The notes: generated by a model from the sequence alone, not told the origin. Shown: positions 7,227-16,588, counted from the first letter of the stretch. The stretch is DNA of 64,000 nt from Saccharothrix luteola (GCF_020859565.1 NZ_JAJHUO010000011.1:62001-126000); one strand, 5' to 3'. Program-made: numbers and translations.

Positions 7227-8693
7227 ATGGGTGGGGATCTTTCGGAGTACCGGCGCAAGCGGGATGCGGGGCGGACGCCGGAGCCGGTGCCGGGTGACGA
7301 TGCGGTGGTGCCCCGCGGTGGTGACGACACGTTCGTGATCCAGGAGCACCACGCGTCGCGGCTGCACTGGGACGTGCGGTTGGAGCGGGGTGGGGTGTTG
7401 GTCTCGTGGGCGGTGCCGAAGGGGTTGCCGCCGGAGCCGGGGACGATCCGGTTGGCGGTGCGGACCGAGGATCACCCGTTGGAGTACGCGTCGTTCTCGG
7501 GGGTGATCCCGAAGGGCGAGTACGGCGCGGGTGAGATGGTGATCTGGGATCGGGGTCGGTACGAGACGGTGAAGTGGTCCGACCGCGAGGTGGACGTGGT
7601 GTTGCACGGTTCGCGGGTGGAGGGCGAGTTCGTGTTCTTCCGCCGTGAGTCGGGCGGCGGGGCGGACGGGGCGGGCAAGGACTGGATGGTGCGGCGGCGG
7701 CACGAGGCGGCGCGCCCGGATTGGGCGCCGTTGCCGGAGTCGCTGTCCCCCATGTTGGCGACGCCCGCGGCGGAGTTGCCGGGGCCGGCGGCGAAGTGGG
7801 CGTTCGAGTTCAAGTGGGACGGGGTGCGGGCGATCGCCCGGGTCGAGGGTGGTCGGGTGCGGTTGACGAGCCGGTTGGGCAACGACGTGACGTCGACGTA
7901 TCCGGAGTTGCAGGGGTTGGGTGCGCAGTTGGGTGTCACGCAGGTGTTGTTGGACGGCGAGATCGTGGCGTTGGAGGGTGGGCGGCCGAGTTTCGGGGCG
8001 TTGCAGCAGCGGATGCACGCCTCGGCGGCGCAGGCGCGGCGGTTGGTGGCGGGGACGCCGGTGACGTTCCTGGTGTTCGACGTGTTGCACCTGGACGGCT
8101 CCCCCACGCTGGAGTTGCCGTACGCGCGGCGTCGTGAGCTGTTGGAGGGGTTGGGGTTGGCGGGGGCCCATTGGTTGACGCCGAAGGCGTTCCCGGGTCA
8201 GGGGGCGGCGGTGTTGGCGGCGAGCCGGGAGCAGGGGTTGGAGGGGGTGGTGGCGAAGCGGCTGGATTCGCGGTACGTGCCGGGTCGGCGGTCGCCGCAG
8301 TGGGTGAAGGTGACGGCGGTGGCGACGCAGGAGGTGGTGATCGGGGGGTGGCGGCCGGGTGAGGGCAAGCGCAAGGGCGTGGTGGGGTCGTTGCTGCTGG
8401 GCATCCCGGACGGGCGGGGCGGGTTGGTGTTCGCGGGGTCGGTGGGCACGGGGTTCGACCAGGCGGAGTTGGAGCGGTTGACGGCGCGGTTGTCGGCGTC
8501 GGGGGTGGCGGGGTCGCCGTTCACGTCGGAGGTGCCGCGGGAGCGGGCGCGGGGTGCGCGGTGGGTGCGTCCGGAGTTGGTGGGTGAGGTGGCGTACCGG
8601 CAGTGGACGGCGGACGGTCGGTTGCGGTTCCCGACGTGGCGGGGGTTGCGGCCGGACCGGCTGCCCGGGGAGGTGCGTCGTGGTGACGGGTGA
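7227..8693 (+). CDS. ligD: LigD-type ATP-dependent DNA ligase with 3'-phosphoesterase domain
   Basis: 488 residues from ATG 7227 (GCGGGG upstream; GTG 7215 is an alternative). Residues 30-155 form the 3'-phosphoesterase domain, with HHASRLHWDVRLE (His41/42, Asp49) and His83 in EDHPLEY. Residues 170-480 form the ATP-dependent ligase: FKWDGVR with adenylated Lys196, then LLDGEIVAL, FLVFDVLHLDG, EGVVAKRLDS and a C-terminal OB fold. It heals 3' ends and seals breaks held by Ku. The polymerase domain found in mycobacterial three-domain LigD is absent here and is encoded by the next, overlapping gene, so LigD activity is split PE-Lig + Pol. Confidence 0.95.
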   Translation: MGGDLSEYRRKRDAGRTPEPVPGDDAVVPRGGDDTFVIQEHHASRLHWDVRLERGGVLVSWAVPKGLPPEPGTIRLAVRTEDHPLEYASFSGVIPKGEYGAGEMVIWDRGRYETVKWSDREVDVVLHGSRVEGEFVFFRRESGGGADGAGKDWMVRRRHEAARPDWAPLPESLSPMLATPAAELPGPAAKWAFEFKWDGVRAIARVEGGRVRLTSRLGNDVTSTYPELQGLGAQLGVTQVLLDGEIVALEGGRPSFGALQQRMHASAAQARRLVAGTPVTFLVFDVLHLDGSPTLELPYARRRELLEGLGLAGAHWLTPKAFPGQGAAVLAASREQGLEGVVAKRLDSRYVPGRRSPQWVKVTAVATQEVVIGGWRPGEGKRKGVVGSLLLGIPDGRGGLVFAGSVGTGFDQAELERLTARLSASGVAGSPFTSEVPRERARGARWVRPELVGEVAYRQWTADGRLRFPTWRGLRPDRLPGEVRRGDG

Positions 8694-9588
8694 GGCGGTG
8701 GTGCGGGTGGAGGGTCGTCGGTTGAAGCTGACGAACCTGGACAAGGTGCTGTACCCGGAGGTGGGGTTCACCAAGGCCGAGGTGATCGACTACTACACGC
8801 GGATCGCGCCGGTGTTGTTGCCGCACGTGGCGGGCCGGCCGATGACGGTGCGGCGGTATCCGGACGGGGTGGACGGGAAGTCGTTCTTCGAGAAGAACGC
8901 GCCGTCGCACGCGCCGGAGTGGGTGCGGACGGTGCGGGTGGGGACGCCGGGGTCGTCGCGGGGCGCGGAGTACGCGGACTTCGTGGTGGTGGACGACCTG
9001 GCGACGGTGGTGTGGTTGGCGAACCTGGCGGCGTTGGAGCTGCACGTGCCGCAGTGGGCGGTGGGTGCGCGGGGTGGGCGGCACTCCCCCGATCTGCTGG
9101 TGTTCGACCTGGATCCGGGTGAGCCGGCGACGGTGGTGCAGTGCTGTCGGGTGGCGTGCCGGGTGCGGGAGGTGCTGGAGGGTGACGGGTTGGTGCCGGT
9201 GGTGAAGACGTCGGGGTCGAAGGGGTTGCAGGTGTACGCGGCGGTGTCGGTGTCGTCGGCGGAGCGGACGTCGGAGTACGCGAAGGGTGTGGCGCAGCGG
9301 TTGGCGCGGGAGTGGCCGGAGGAGGTGGTGTGGCGGATGGCGAAGGCGCAGCGGACGGGGAAGGTGTTGATCGACTGGTCGCAGAACAACCCGGCGAAGA
9401 CGACGGTGGCGCCGTACTCGCTGCGCGCCCGGCCGCGGCCGTCGGTGTCGACGCCGGTGTCGTGGGACGAGGTGGAGGCGTGCCGGGTGGTGGAGGACCT
9501 GGTGTTCCTGGCCGACGAGGTGCGGGAGCGGGTGGACGAGGGGGGTGACCTGTTCGCGGTGGGTGAGCCGTCGCCTCTCCCCCGCTGA
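8680..9588 (+). CDS. LigD-type NHEJ polymerase/primase domain protein
   Basis: 302 residues from GTG 8680, with GGGGAGG 6 bases upstream; it overlaps the ligase stop by 14 bases, and GTG 8683 is also possible. It begins with KLTNLDKVLYPEVGFTKAE, typical of LigD Pol domains. The catalytic acidic pair is in LLVFDLDPGE (Asp143, Asp145), and IDWSQNN follows near the end. This archaeo-eukaryotic primase-fold enzyme adds (ribo)nucleotides to fill gaps at Ku-bound ends. Translational coupling with the ligase gene suggests that the two are made together and act as a split LigD. Confidence 0.93.
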   Translation: MVTGEAVVRVEGRRLKLTNLDKVLYPEVGFTKAEVIDYYTRIAPVLLPHVAGRPMTVRRYPDGVDGKSFFEKNAPSHAPEWVRTVRVGTPGSSRGAEYADFVVVDDLATVVWLANLAALELHVPQWAVGARGGRHSPDLLVFDLDPGEPATVVQCCRVACRVREVLEGDGLVPVVKTSGSKGLQVYAAVSVSSAERTSEYAKGVAQRLAREWPEEVVWRMAKAQRTGKVLIDWSQNNPAKTTVAPYSLRARPRPSVSTPVSWDEVEACRVVEDLVFLADEVRERVDEGGDLFAVGEPSPLPR

Positions 9589-9623
9589 CCACTCGGCCCG
9601 GCCCGGTGCGGGAGGATCCGCGG

Positions 9624-12623
9624 GTGCGGTTCGGGGTGTTGGGTCCGATGGTGGTGCGGCGTGCGGACGGGACGGAGGTCCGGGTCGGTGGGCCGCGGTT
9701 GCGGGCGTTGTTGGCGGTGTTGGTGGTGGACGCGGGCCGGGTGGTGGGTGTCGACCGGCTGAGCGAGGCCCTGTACGGGCCGTGTCCGCCGGCGGGGGTG
9801 GGCAACGCGATCCAGTCGCAGGTGTCGCGGCTGCGGTCGGTGCTCGACGTGGAGGTGGAGCGGTCGGCGGCCGGGTACCGGCTGGTGGTGGATCCGGGTG
9901 AGGTGGACGCGCTGCGGTTCGAGGAGCTGGTGGCGCGGGGGTTGCCGGGTGAGGCGCTGGCGCTGTGGCGTGGTCCGGCGTTGCGGGACGTGGGTGACGC
10001 GCCGTTCGCGGCGGTGTGCGCGGCGCGGTGGGAGGAGTTGCGGCTGCGGGCGGTGGAGGACCACGAGGGCGCGTCGGTGGGGTTGTTGCGGGAGTTGGTG
10101 GCGGCGCACCCGACGCGGGAGCGGTTGGTGGCGCGGTTGGTGCGGGTACTGCACCGGGAGGGGCGGCAGGCGGAGGCGTTGGGGCTGTTCGAGCGGACGC
10201 GCCGGTTGTTGGCCGAGGAGCTGGGCGCGGACCCCTCCCCCGGGTTGCTGGCGGCGCACGGCGAGGTGGTGCGGGGTGAGGGGCCGGTGGCGCGGCGGGT
10301 GTTGCCGGCGCAGTTGACGAGTTTCGTGGGCCGTGAGGAGGAGGTGCGGCTGGTCGGGGCGGCGTTGGGGGCGTCGCGGTTGGTGACGTTGACGGGTCCG
10401 GGTGGTGCGGGCAAGACGCGGTTGGCGGTGGAGGCCGCGGCCCGGGAGCCGGGTGAGGTGTTCTTCGTCGACCTGGCGCCGTTGGCGGTGGGCGGGGACG
10501 TGCCGCGGGCGGTGGTGTCGGCGTTGGGGTTGCGGGAGGACGGGATGCGGCCGGTGACGGCGCCGGTGGCGCGGTTGGTGGCGGCGTTGCGGGACCGGCC
10601 GGTGCTGGTGGTGTTGGACAACTGCGAGCACGTGGTGGACGACGCGGCGGCGTTGGCGGCCGGGTTGTTGGTGCGGTGCGCGGGGTTGCGGGTGTTGGCG
10701 ACGTCGCGGGAGGCGTTGGGGGTGACCGGGGAGGTGGTGCGGCCGGTGCCGCCGTTGGAGTCGGGTGGGGTGGGTTCGGCGGCGGTGCGGTTGTTCGCGG
10801 ACCGGGCGGTGGCGGTGAACCCGTCGTTCCGGCTGGACCCGGGTGCGGCGGAGCTGGTGGTGGGGATCTGCCGGGCGTTGGACGGGTTGCCGTTGGCGAT
10901 CGAGCTGGCGGCGGCGCGGGTGCGGTCGTTGCCGGTGGCGGAGGTCGCGGCGCGGTTGGGCGACCGGTTCCGGTTGTTGTCGCGGGGCAGTCGGGCGGCG
11001 GTGGCGCGGCATCGGACGTTGCACGCGGTGGTGGAGTGGAGTTGGGGGTTGCTGGATGACGACGAGCGGGTGGTGGCGCGGCGGTTGACGGTGTTGCGGG
11101 GCGGGGCGACGTTGGCCGCCGCAGCGGCGGTGTGCGGGGTGGCGGGGGTGGACGAGGTGTTGCCGTCGTTGGCGGACAAGTCGTTGGTGGAGGTGTCCGG
11201 GGACCGGTACCGGATGTCGGAGACGATCCGGGCGTTCTGCGCGGCCCGGTTGGCGGAGTCGGGTGAGGAGCAGGGGGTGTTGCGGGCGCACGCGGAGCAC
11301 TTCGCGCAGGTGGCGGCCGAGGCGGCGCCGCACCTGTACGGGGCGGGGCAGCTGGTGTGGTTGGGGCGGTTGGCGGCGGAGCACGAGAACCTGACGGCGG
11401 CGGTGCGGTGGGCGGCGGGGCGTGATCACGGGTTGGCGTTGCGGTTGGCGGCGGACCTGGGGTGGCCGTGGTGGTTGCGGGGGTTGCGCGCGGAGGGCGC
11501 GTCGTTGGCGGCGGAGGTGGTGCGGGCGGTGGGTCCGACGCCGCCCGCCGGGTTGGCCGAGGAGTACCTGTTGTGCCTGGTGAACGCGTCGTCGACGGGT
11601 GCGGCGGGGTTGCCGGGGTCGCCGTCGCCGCGCGATCCGCTGCCGGCGGGGCTCGCCGGTCCGCCGGCGCGGCCGTACCTGACGGTGCTGTGGGGCATGG
11701 CGCACGGGGTGCCGAAGCTGGACCTGGCGGAGATGGAGGCGTTGCGGGATCGGCTGCTGGGGTCGGATCCGTGGAGTCGGGCGCTGGGCCGGTTGGGGTC
11801 GGGGATGGGGTTGCAGTACTCGGGGCGGGTGCGGGAGGCGTGGGAGGAGCACGCGGCGGCGTTGGCGGGTTTCCGGGCGGTGGGTGAGCGGTGGGGCATG
11901 GCGTTGGCGTTGGCGCAGTTGGCCGAGTTGGCGCGGGCGGCCGGTCGGGTGGCGGAGGCGATGGGGTTCCTGGACGAGGCGTTGGCGTTGTCGCGGTCGT
12001 TCGGGGCGACCGAGCACACGGCGAGCCTGCTGTGCCGCCGGTCGGAGTGGGCGTGCCAGTCCGGTGACCTGGACGGCGCGGCGGCCGACGTGGAGGAGGC
12101 GGCGGTGTTGGCGCGGTCGCAGGGCACGGTGGAGACGTTGGCGCAGGCGTGGCTGGGTGCGGCGGAGGTGGCGCGGCGGCGCGGTGACCTGGCGGGTGCG
12201 CGGCGGTGGTGCGAGGAGGCGTTGCGGGTGTGCCCGCGGGGTTGGTTCGGGCCCGAGGAGGTGCGGGCGTCGATACTGGTGGCGGTGGGCCGGGTGGAGT
12301 CGGCGTGCGGTGACCGCGGGGCGGCGGTGCGGGCGTGGGCGTCCGCGGCGGCGTCGGCCCGGGAGTGGGGCAACCAGGTGGTGTCGGCGCGGGTGGTGGA
12401 GGCGCACGCGGAGTTGGCGGTGGCGGAGGGTGACGGGGTGCGGGCGGCGTTGCTGGTGGGCGCGGCGCGGGGGTTGCGCGGCGAGGTGGCGGTGGTGGAT
12501 CCGGAGGTGCTCGCGGTGGAGGCGGCGGCGCGGGCGGTGCTGGGTGACGCGGTGTTCGGGGAGGTGTCGGCGCGGGGCGCCGGGTTGGGGGCGGACGAGG
12601 TGGCCGCCCTGCTCGACGCGTGA
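9624..12623 (+). CDS. AfsR/SARP-type STAND transcriptional regulator
   Basis: 999 residues. N-terminal winged helix (about 1-90, VRFGVLGPMVVRR), bacterial transcriptional activation domain (about 95-240, ending EELGADPSPGLLAAHGEVVR), NB-ARC ATPase with Walker A GPGGAGKT (258-265) and Walker B-like VLVVLDNCEH, then TPR-like helices to the C-terminus. Such proteins bind direct repeats upstream of target promoters and use ATP as a switch; many control secondary metabolism. The target is unknown, and no biosynthetic cluster lies beside it. GTG 9624 has GGAGG 8 bases upstream; GTG 9606 is an alternative. It starts 36 bases after the polymerase gene and could be read through from it. Confidence 0.92.
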   Translation: MRFGVLGPMVVRRADGTEVRVGGPRLRALLAVLVVDAGRVVGVDRLSEALYGPCPPAGVGNAIQSQVSRLRSVLDVEVERSAAGYRLVVDPGEVDALRFEELVARGLPGEALALWRGPALRDVGDAPFAAVCAARWEELRLRAVEDHEGASVGLLRELVAAHPTRERLVARLVRVLHREGRQAEALGLFERTRRLLAEELGADPSPGLLAAHGEVVRGEGPVARRVLPAQLTSFVGREEEVRLVGAALGASRLVTLTGPGGAGKTRLAVEAAAREPGEVFFVDLAPLAVGGDVPRAVVSALGLREDGMRPVTAPVARLVAALRDRPVLVVLDNCEHVVDDAAALAAGLLVRCAGLRVLATSREALGVTGEVVRPVPPLESGGVGSAAVRLFADRAVAVNPSFRLDPGAAELVVGICRALDGLPLAIELAAARVRSLPVAEVAARLGDRFRLLSRGSRAAVARHRTLHAVVEWSWGLLDDDERVVARRLTVLRGGATLAAAAAVCGVAGVDEVLPSLADKSLVEVSGDRYRMSETIRAFCAARLAESGEEQGVLRAHAEHFAQVAAEAAPHLYGAGQLVWLGRLAAEHENLTAAVRWAAGRDHGLALRLAADLGWPWWLRGLRAEGASLAAEVVRAVGPTPPAGLAEEYLLCLVNASSTGAAGLPGSPSPRDPLPAGLAGPPARPYLTVLWGMAHGVPKLDLAEMEALRDRLLGSDPWSRALGRLGSGMGLQYSGRVREAWEEHAAALAGFRAVGERWGMALALAQLAELARAAGRVAEAMGFLDEALALSRSFGATEHTASLLCRRSEWACQSGDLDGAAADVEEAAVLARSQGTVETLAQAWLGAAEVARRRGDLAGARRWCEEALRVCPRGWFGPEEVRASILVAVGRVESACGDRGAAVRAWASAAASAREWGNQVVSARVVEAHAELAVAEGDGVRAALLVGAARGLRGEVAVVDPEVLAVEAAARAVLGDAVFGEVSARGAGLGADEVAALLDA

Positions 12624-12793
12624 CGTCGACTCCACCCGCAGCCGCGCCACGTGGTCGGCGGGGTGGGATCGGTGGGGCCGGCTGGTGGGAGGGCGGCAGT
12701 GATAGGTGCTGGCGAGGTCGGCGGGCGGTGGCGTGGTGGGCGTGGGTGGTGGCGTCGGGTGCGGTCGGGGCGCTTTCTCCTAGGCTGGTGGGC

Positions 12794-13255
12794 ATGCCGA
12801 GAATCGCCACCGCCGACACCGTGTCCCGTGACGAGTTGGTCGAGTTCCTGCGGCCACGCCACCGCGCCCTGCTGGTCACCGCGCGCGCCGACGGGCGTCC
12901 GCAGGTGTCGCCGGTGACGTGCGGGGTGGACGACGAGGGGCGGGTGGTGGTGTCGACCTATCCGCAGCGGGCGAAGTCGCGCAACGCGCGGCGGGACGAC
13001 CGGGTGACGGTGTGCGTGCTGTCCGACGACTGGGACGGCCCCTACGTCCAGGTGGACGGACGGGCGGAGGTGCTGGACCTGCCGGAGGCGTTGGAGCCGC
13101 TGGTGGACTACTACCGGTGCATCGCGGGTGAGCACCCGGACTGGGACGAGTACCGGGCCGCGATGCGCCGGCAGGGCAAGTCCCTGATCCGCGTCACGAT
13201 CGACCGGTGGGGTCCGATCGCGACCGGCGGGTTCCCGCCCGGGCTGGCCGGCTGA
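12794..13255 (+). CDS. PPOX-class F420/FMN-dependent oxidoreductase
   Basis: 153 residues with a split beta-barrel pattern: LRPRHRALLVTARADGRPQV, SPVTCGVDDEGRVVVSTY, AKSRNARRDDRVTVCVLSDD, YVQVDGRAEV. This is the arrangement of actinobacterial pyridoxamine-oxidase-like proteins that bind F420 or FMN (Rv1155 type). ATG 12794 lies in GTGGGCATG. The gene stands alone between the STAND regulator and a convergent GNAT. Cofactor and substrate cannot be told from sequence alone. Confidence 0.85.
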   Translation: MPRIATADTVSRDELVEFLRPRHRALLVTARADGRPQVSPVTCGVDDEGRVVVSTYPQRAKSRNARRDDRVTVCVLSDDWDGPYVQVDGRAEVLDLPEALEPLVDYYRCIAGEHPDWDEYRAAMRRQGKSLIRVTIDRWGPIATGGFPPGLAG

Positions 13256-13310
13256 CCACTCCCCTGCTCGCCGCTCCCCCGGCGTGCCCGGATCACTGAG
13301 TGCCGGCGGG

Positions 13311-13805
13311 TCACCGCAGGGTGCGGGCCCGCCACACCACCGCGAGCGCGGGGTCCCCGGTGGGGTCCGGTTCGACCCGCCGCACGGTGAAGCCCTCGCG
13401 CTCGTAGAACGCGCCCGCGCGTGCGTTGGCCGCGTAGTGCTCGATCCACAGCCGGTCGGCGTCGGCGGGCAGCCGGCGGGTGATCGCGTCGAGCAGCCGC
13501 GGTCCCAGTCCTCGGCCGCGCAGGGCGGGGTGGACGTAGAGCTTGTAGACGACGTGGTCGGTTCCCAGGCGGCCGCGCTGCCCGACGCCGACCAGTCGTC
13601 CGTCGAGCTCGGCGACGACGAGCAGCCCGTCGGCCACGGCCGCGGCGAGTCGCGTCTCGTCCCACCACAGGCGGACCTGCCCGGACGCGGCTTCGGGGCC
13701 GATCAGCGGGGTGTAGTGGGCGGGGATGTGCTCCTCGCCGAAGCGGCGGACGGCGGCGACGTCGTCGGGTCCGGCGTCCCGCACGACCGGTTCGGTTCCC
13801 GCCAC
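13311..13805 (-). CDS. GNAT family N-acetyltransferase
   Basis: 164 residues from GTG 13805, which has GAGGAG six bases upstream (GTG 13823 is an alternative). The acetyl-CoA-binding motif is VYKLYVHPALRGRGLGPRLL (V/I-x-x-x-x-R/Q-x-x-G-x-G/A form), followed by a C-terminal YEREGFTVRR segment typical of motif B. It should acetylate an amine on a small molecule or protein; the substrate is unknown. It lies 25 bases downstream of the two-domain VOC gene on the same strand, so the two are probably one transcript. Confidence 0.88.
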   Translation of the reverse strand: MAGTEPVVRDAGPDDVAAVRRFGEEHIPAHYTPLIGPEAASGQVRLWWDETRLAAAVADGLLVVAELDGRLVGVGQRGRLGTDHVVYKLYVHPALRGRGLGPRLLDAITRRLPADADRLWIEHYAANARAGAFYEREGFTVRRVEPDPTGDPALAVVWRARTLR

Positions 13806-13830
13806 CGCGCGCTCCTCGCCCACCGCGGTC

Positions 13831-14499
13831 CTAGGCGTGGGCCTGGTGGGCGACGCACCACGCCCCGCCCCAGCCGGCCGGGTTCTCCAGCAGGGCGAAC
13901 ACCGTGCCGGCGGGGTCGGCGACGGCCGCGACGACACCGGTGGGGACGTCCCGGGGGCCGACGAGGACCGTGCCGCCCATGTCGGTGGCCTCGGTGAGGG
14001 CCGCGGCGACGTCGGGGACGGCGAAGTAGCAGGTCCAGCCGCCCTGGGCGGTGAGGCGGCCGGCGACGGGGCGGCGGTCGTCGGCGACGGCGGCGTCGTA
14101 GAGGGTGAACTCGCCGTCGGGGTCGCGGACCTGCCAGCCGAGCGCGCCGGCCCAGTGGTCGTCGTCGGTGGCGGCGCCCATGAGTTCCACCCAGCACGGT
14201 TCGCCGGGGCGTGGTTGCGGCGCCCACGGGCCGTGCAGGACGCGGCCGGCGTCGACGGCGGCGCCGCCGCCGAGGTCGCGGGGTCCGGCGCCGGCGAACA
14301 CGACGCGCCAGGCGGGGTCGCCGGGGTGCACGCGGGCGGCCAGGCGGTCGCCGACCCAGCCGGTGAACGCGCCGTCGGGTTCGGCGATGAGCACCCAGCC
14401 GAGCAGGTGGGCGTAGAACTCGGCGATCGGTTCGGGGCGGGTGGTGCTCAGCTCGACGCGGCGGACACCGCGTGCGGGGCTGTCGGGGGTACCGGGCAC
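13831..14499 (-). CDS. Two-domain VOC family protein
   Basis: 222 residues from GTG 14499. Two tandem glyoxalase-fold units are visible: one opening GVRRVELSTTRPEPIAEFY, the second opening GGWTCYFAVPDVAAAL and closing VADPAGTVFALLENP. The Glu near the end of the second unit could be a metal ligand. Proteins of this layout include antibiotic-resistance and hydroxylase-like members, but no specific substrate is implied. A longer frame to 14562 would overlap the upstream gene, and its extra residues are Arg/Pro-rich, so the GTG was chosen. Confidence 0.82.
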   Translation of the reverse strand: MPGTPDSPARGVRRVELSTTRPEPIAEFYAHLLGWVLIAEPDGAFTGWVGDRLAARVHPGDPAWRVVFAGAGPRDLGGGAAVDAGRVLHGPWAPQPRPGEPCWVELMGAATDDDHWAGALGWQVRDPDGEFTLYDAAVADDRRPVAGRLTAQGGWTCYFAVPDVAAALTEATDMGGTVLVGPRDVPTGVVAAVADPAGTVFALLENPAGWGGAWCVAHQAHA

Positions 14500-14536
14500 G
14501 TCGGTGGCTTCCCATCGGGGGGCGGGGCGGCGGTGA

Positions 14537-16588
14537 TCAGGAACGCGCCCCATCCTCCGCACCGGCCATGCGTGGCGACAATGCGCCGTTCGGCGGCTGC
14601 GACTGGGCCGAGAGGACCTTCTCGAGCGGTTGGGGGCGGCCGAGGTGGAAGCCCTGGCCGCTCTGCACGCCCAGCCGGACGAGGGCGTCGACCTGGGCGG
14701 GCCGCTCGACCCACTCGGCGACGGCGGTCAGGCCGAGGCCCTGGGCGATCTGCACGATGCCGGCGACGAGGACGGCGTCGGTGGAGCGTTCGTCGATGCC
14801 GCGCACGAACTCGCCGTCGATCTTGATGCCGGTGATGGGCAGGTGCTTGAGGTGGACGAACGAGCCGAACCCGGAGCCGAAGTCGTCGAGGATGATGCGG
14901 CAGCCGAACGCGCGCAGCTGCAGCGACAGGGCGCGGGCGGCGTCGAGGTTGGTCACGGCGGCGGTCTCGGTGATCTCCAGGCCGAGCCGGCCGGGCGCGA
15001 CGCCCGCGGTGGCGAGCCGGTCGAGCACGAACCCGCCGAAGTCCTCGTCCTCCAGGGTGCGGCCGGAGATGTTGACGTTGAACCGCAGCCGCGGGTCGGG
15101 GTGGCCTACGAGGGCGTCGATCGCGGTGGACAGCACCCACCGGTCGATGTCGAGCACGAGGTCGGAGCGTTCGGCCTCGGGCAGGAACTCCGCCGGGCCC
15201 AGGTACGGGTCCCGGCCGTCCTCCAGCCGCAGCAGCAGCTCGTGGCCGAGGGTGGTGCCGGTGGCCAGCTGCACCATGGGCATGGCGTGCAGGGCCAGGC
15301 CGCCGCCGTCGAGGGCGGCGCGCAGCCGATCCAGCACGGAGACGCGTTTCGCGGTGTCGGCGTAGTGGCCGGGCTCGTAGACGGTGACGCGGTTGCGGCC
15401 GGCGGCCTTGGAGGCGTAGAGGGCGAGGTCGGCGTTGGCCAGGACGAGTTCCCAGGTGTCGCCGGGCCCGTACTCGGCCACGCCGGTCGAGACGGTGATG
15501 CTGCGGGCGGCGCCGACGAGCGGCAACGCCGCTACGGCATCGCGCAGTCCCTCGGCGACCCGGGCGGCGTCGCCGGGGGTCGCGCCGGGCAGCACGACGG
15601 CGAACTCGTCGCCGCCGAGCCGGCCGATCAGCTGCGACGTCGACAGCCGTGACCGCAGCGTCGAGGCCAGCGCCTTCATCAGCCGGTCGCCGACGGCGTG
15701 GCCGCGCAGGTCGTTGACGTCCTTGAAGTTGTCCAGGTCCAGCAGCAGCATCGCGCCGGGCCCGCCGCCGGCGAGCTGCCGTTCCAGCTCACGGGTCACC
15801 GCACGCCGGTTCGCCAGCCCGGTGAGCGGGTCCTGCTCGGCCAGCGCGAGCAGTTCGTCGTGCACGCGGCGGGCGCGGGTGATGTCGTGCGCGGTGCCCA
15901 GCACCCGCAGCGGCGAGCCGTCCTCGTCGGTGACGACCTCGCCGAAGCACTCGAACCACCGCTCGGTGCGGTCCTGCCCCAGCAGCATGCGGTGGGTGTA
16001 GGAGAACCCGGCGCCCGACCGCATGGCCTCCTCGAGGGTGGCCTGGATCATCGACAGGTCCTCGGGGTGCACCACGGCGGCGTAGCCGTCGAAGTCCAGT
16101 TCCGTGTCGGGGCCGAACCCGAACATCTCCAGCAGCGTGTCCGACCACACCACGCGGTCCTCGGCGATGTGCCACTCCCACGTGCCCATGCGGCCCAGCA
16201 CCTGCGCGCGGCGCAGCGCGTCGGCCTCGTGGGTCGCCTCCAGCTCCCGGTCGCGCCACGCGGTGACGTCCACCACCCGGTACAGCAGCCGCTCCTCGGC
16301 GTCGGGTCCGGTCGCGGCGGCGGGGAGGGTCTGGCAGGTGACCTCCAGCCAGCGGTGCCCCTTGCGGTAGGCGCTGGGGGTCAGCAGCGCCAGCCCGGCC
16401 CGGGGTCGTTCGGGCGCGCCGGGCAGCAGCGCGGGCAGCGACCGGCCGACCACGTGGTCCACCGGCACGCCCAGGATCTCCGCCAGCGCGGGGTTCACCC
16501 AGGCCAGCGTGCCGTTCGCGTCCGTCACACCGAAACCGACGTCGGCCCGGTCGAGCACCTCGCGGTGCAACGCGCCGTTGCCGTTCAC
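14537..16588 (-). CDS. PAS-PAS-GGDEF-EAL cyclic-di-GMP signalling protein
   Basis: 683 residues from GTG 16588 with GAGGAGGAGC upstream. Two PAS domains (about 10-110 and 120-240, each ending in a DVTAWRD- or DITRARR-type linker) precede a diguanylate cyclase domain with intact GGDEF at 325-329 and no RxxD inhibition site directly before it. A phosphodiesterase-type domain follows, in which EAL is replaced by Glu450-Leu-Leu in LGHELLLRL. The domain still has NVNIS, EITET, DDFGSGFGS and KIDGEFV. Loop 6 and EGVE (here EWVE) deviate from consensus. No transmembrane segment is visible, so it is cytoplasmic. It likely makes c-di-GMP, while hydrolysis is doubtful. Confidence 0.92.
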   Translation of the reverse strand: MNGNGALHREVLDRADVGFGVTDANGTLAWVNPALAEILGVPVDHVVGRSLPALLPGAPERPRAGLALLTPSAYRKGHRWLEVTCQTLPAAATGPDAEERLLYRVVDVTAWRDRELEATHEADALRRAQVLGRMGTWEWHIAEDRVVWSDTLLEMFGFGPDTELDFDGYAAVVHPEDLSMIQATLEEAMRSGAGFSYTHRMLLGQDRTERWFECFGEVVTDEDGSPLRVLGTAHDITRARRVHDELLALAEQDPLTGLANRRAVTRELERQLAGGGPGAMLLLDLDNFKDVNDLRGHAVGDRLMKALASTLRSRLSTSQLIGRLGGDEFAVVLPGATPGDAARVAEGLRDAVAALPLVGAARSITVSTGVAEYGPGDTWELVLANADLALYASKAAGRNRVTVYEPGHYADTAKRVSVLDRLRAALDGGGLALHAMPMVQLATGTTLGHELLLRLEDGRDPYLGPAEFLPEAERSDLVLDIDRWVLSTAIDALVGHPDPRLRFNVNISGRTLEDEDFGGFVLDRLATAGVAPGRLGLEITETAAVTNLDAARALSLQLRAFGCRIILDDFGSGFGSFVHLKHLPITGIKIDGEFVRGIDERSTDAVLVAGIVQIAQGLGLTAVAEWVERPAQVDALVRLGVQSGQGFHLGRPQPLEKVLSAQSQPPNGALSPRMAGAEDGARS

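Noticed and set aside
9624-12623. AfsR-like regulator as the pathway-specific activator of a secondary-metabolite cluster.
   Set aside because: Neighbours are end-joining genes and single housekeeping genes; no PKS, NRPS or terpene gene is in the window.
8521-12879. Very long open frame on the minus strand (over 1400 codons), and similar long antisense frames elsewhere.
   Set aside because: They are Pro/Ala/Arg-rich shadows of the polymerase and STAND-regulator genes, typical of very GC-rich DNA; no domain and no start signal.
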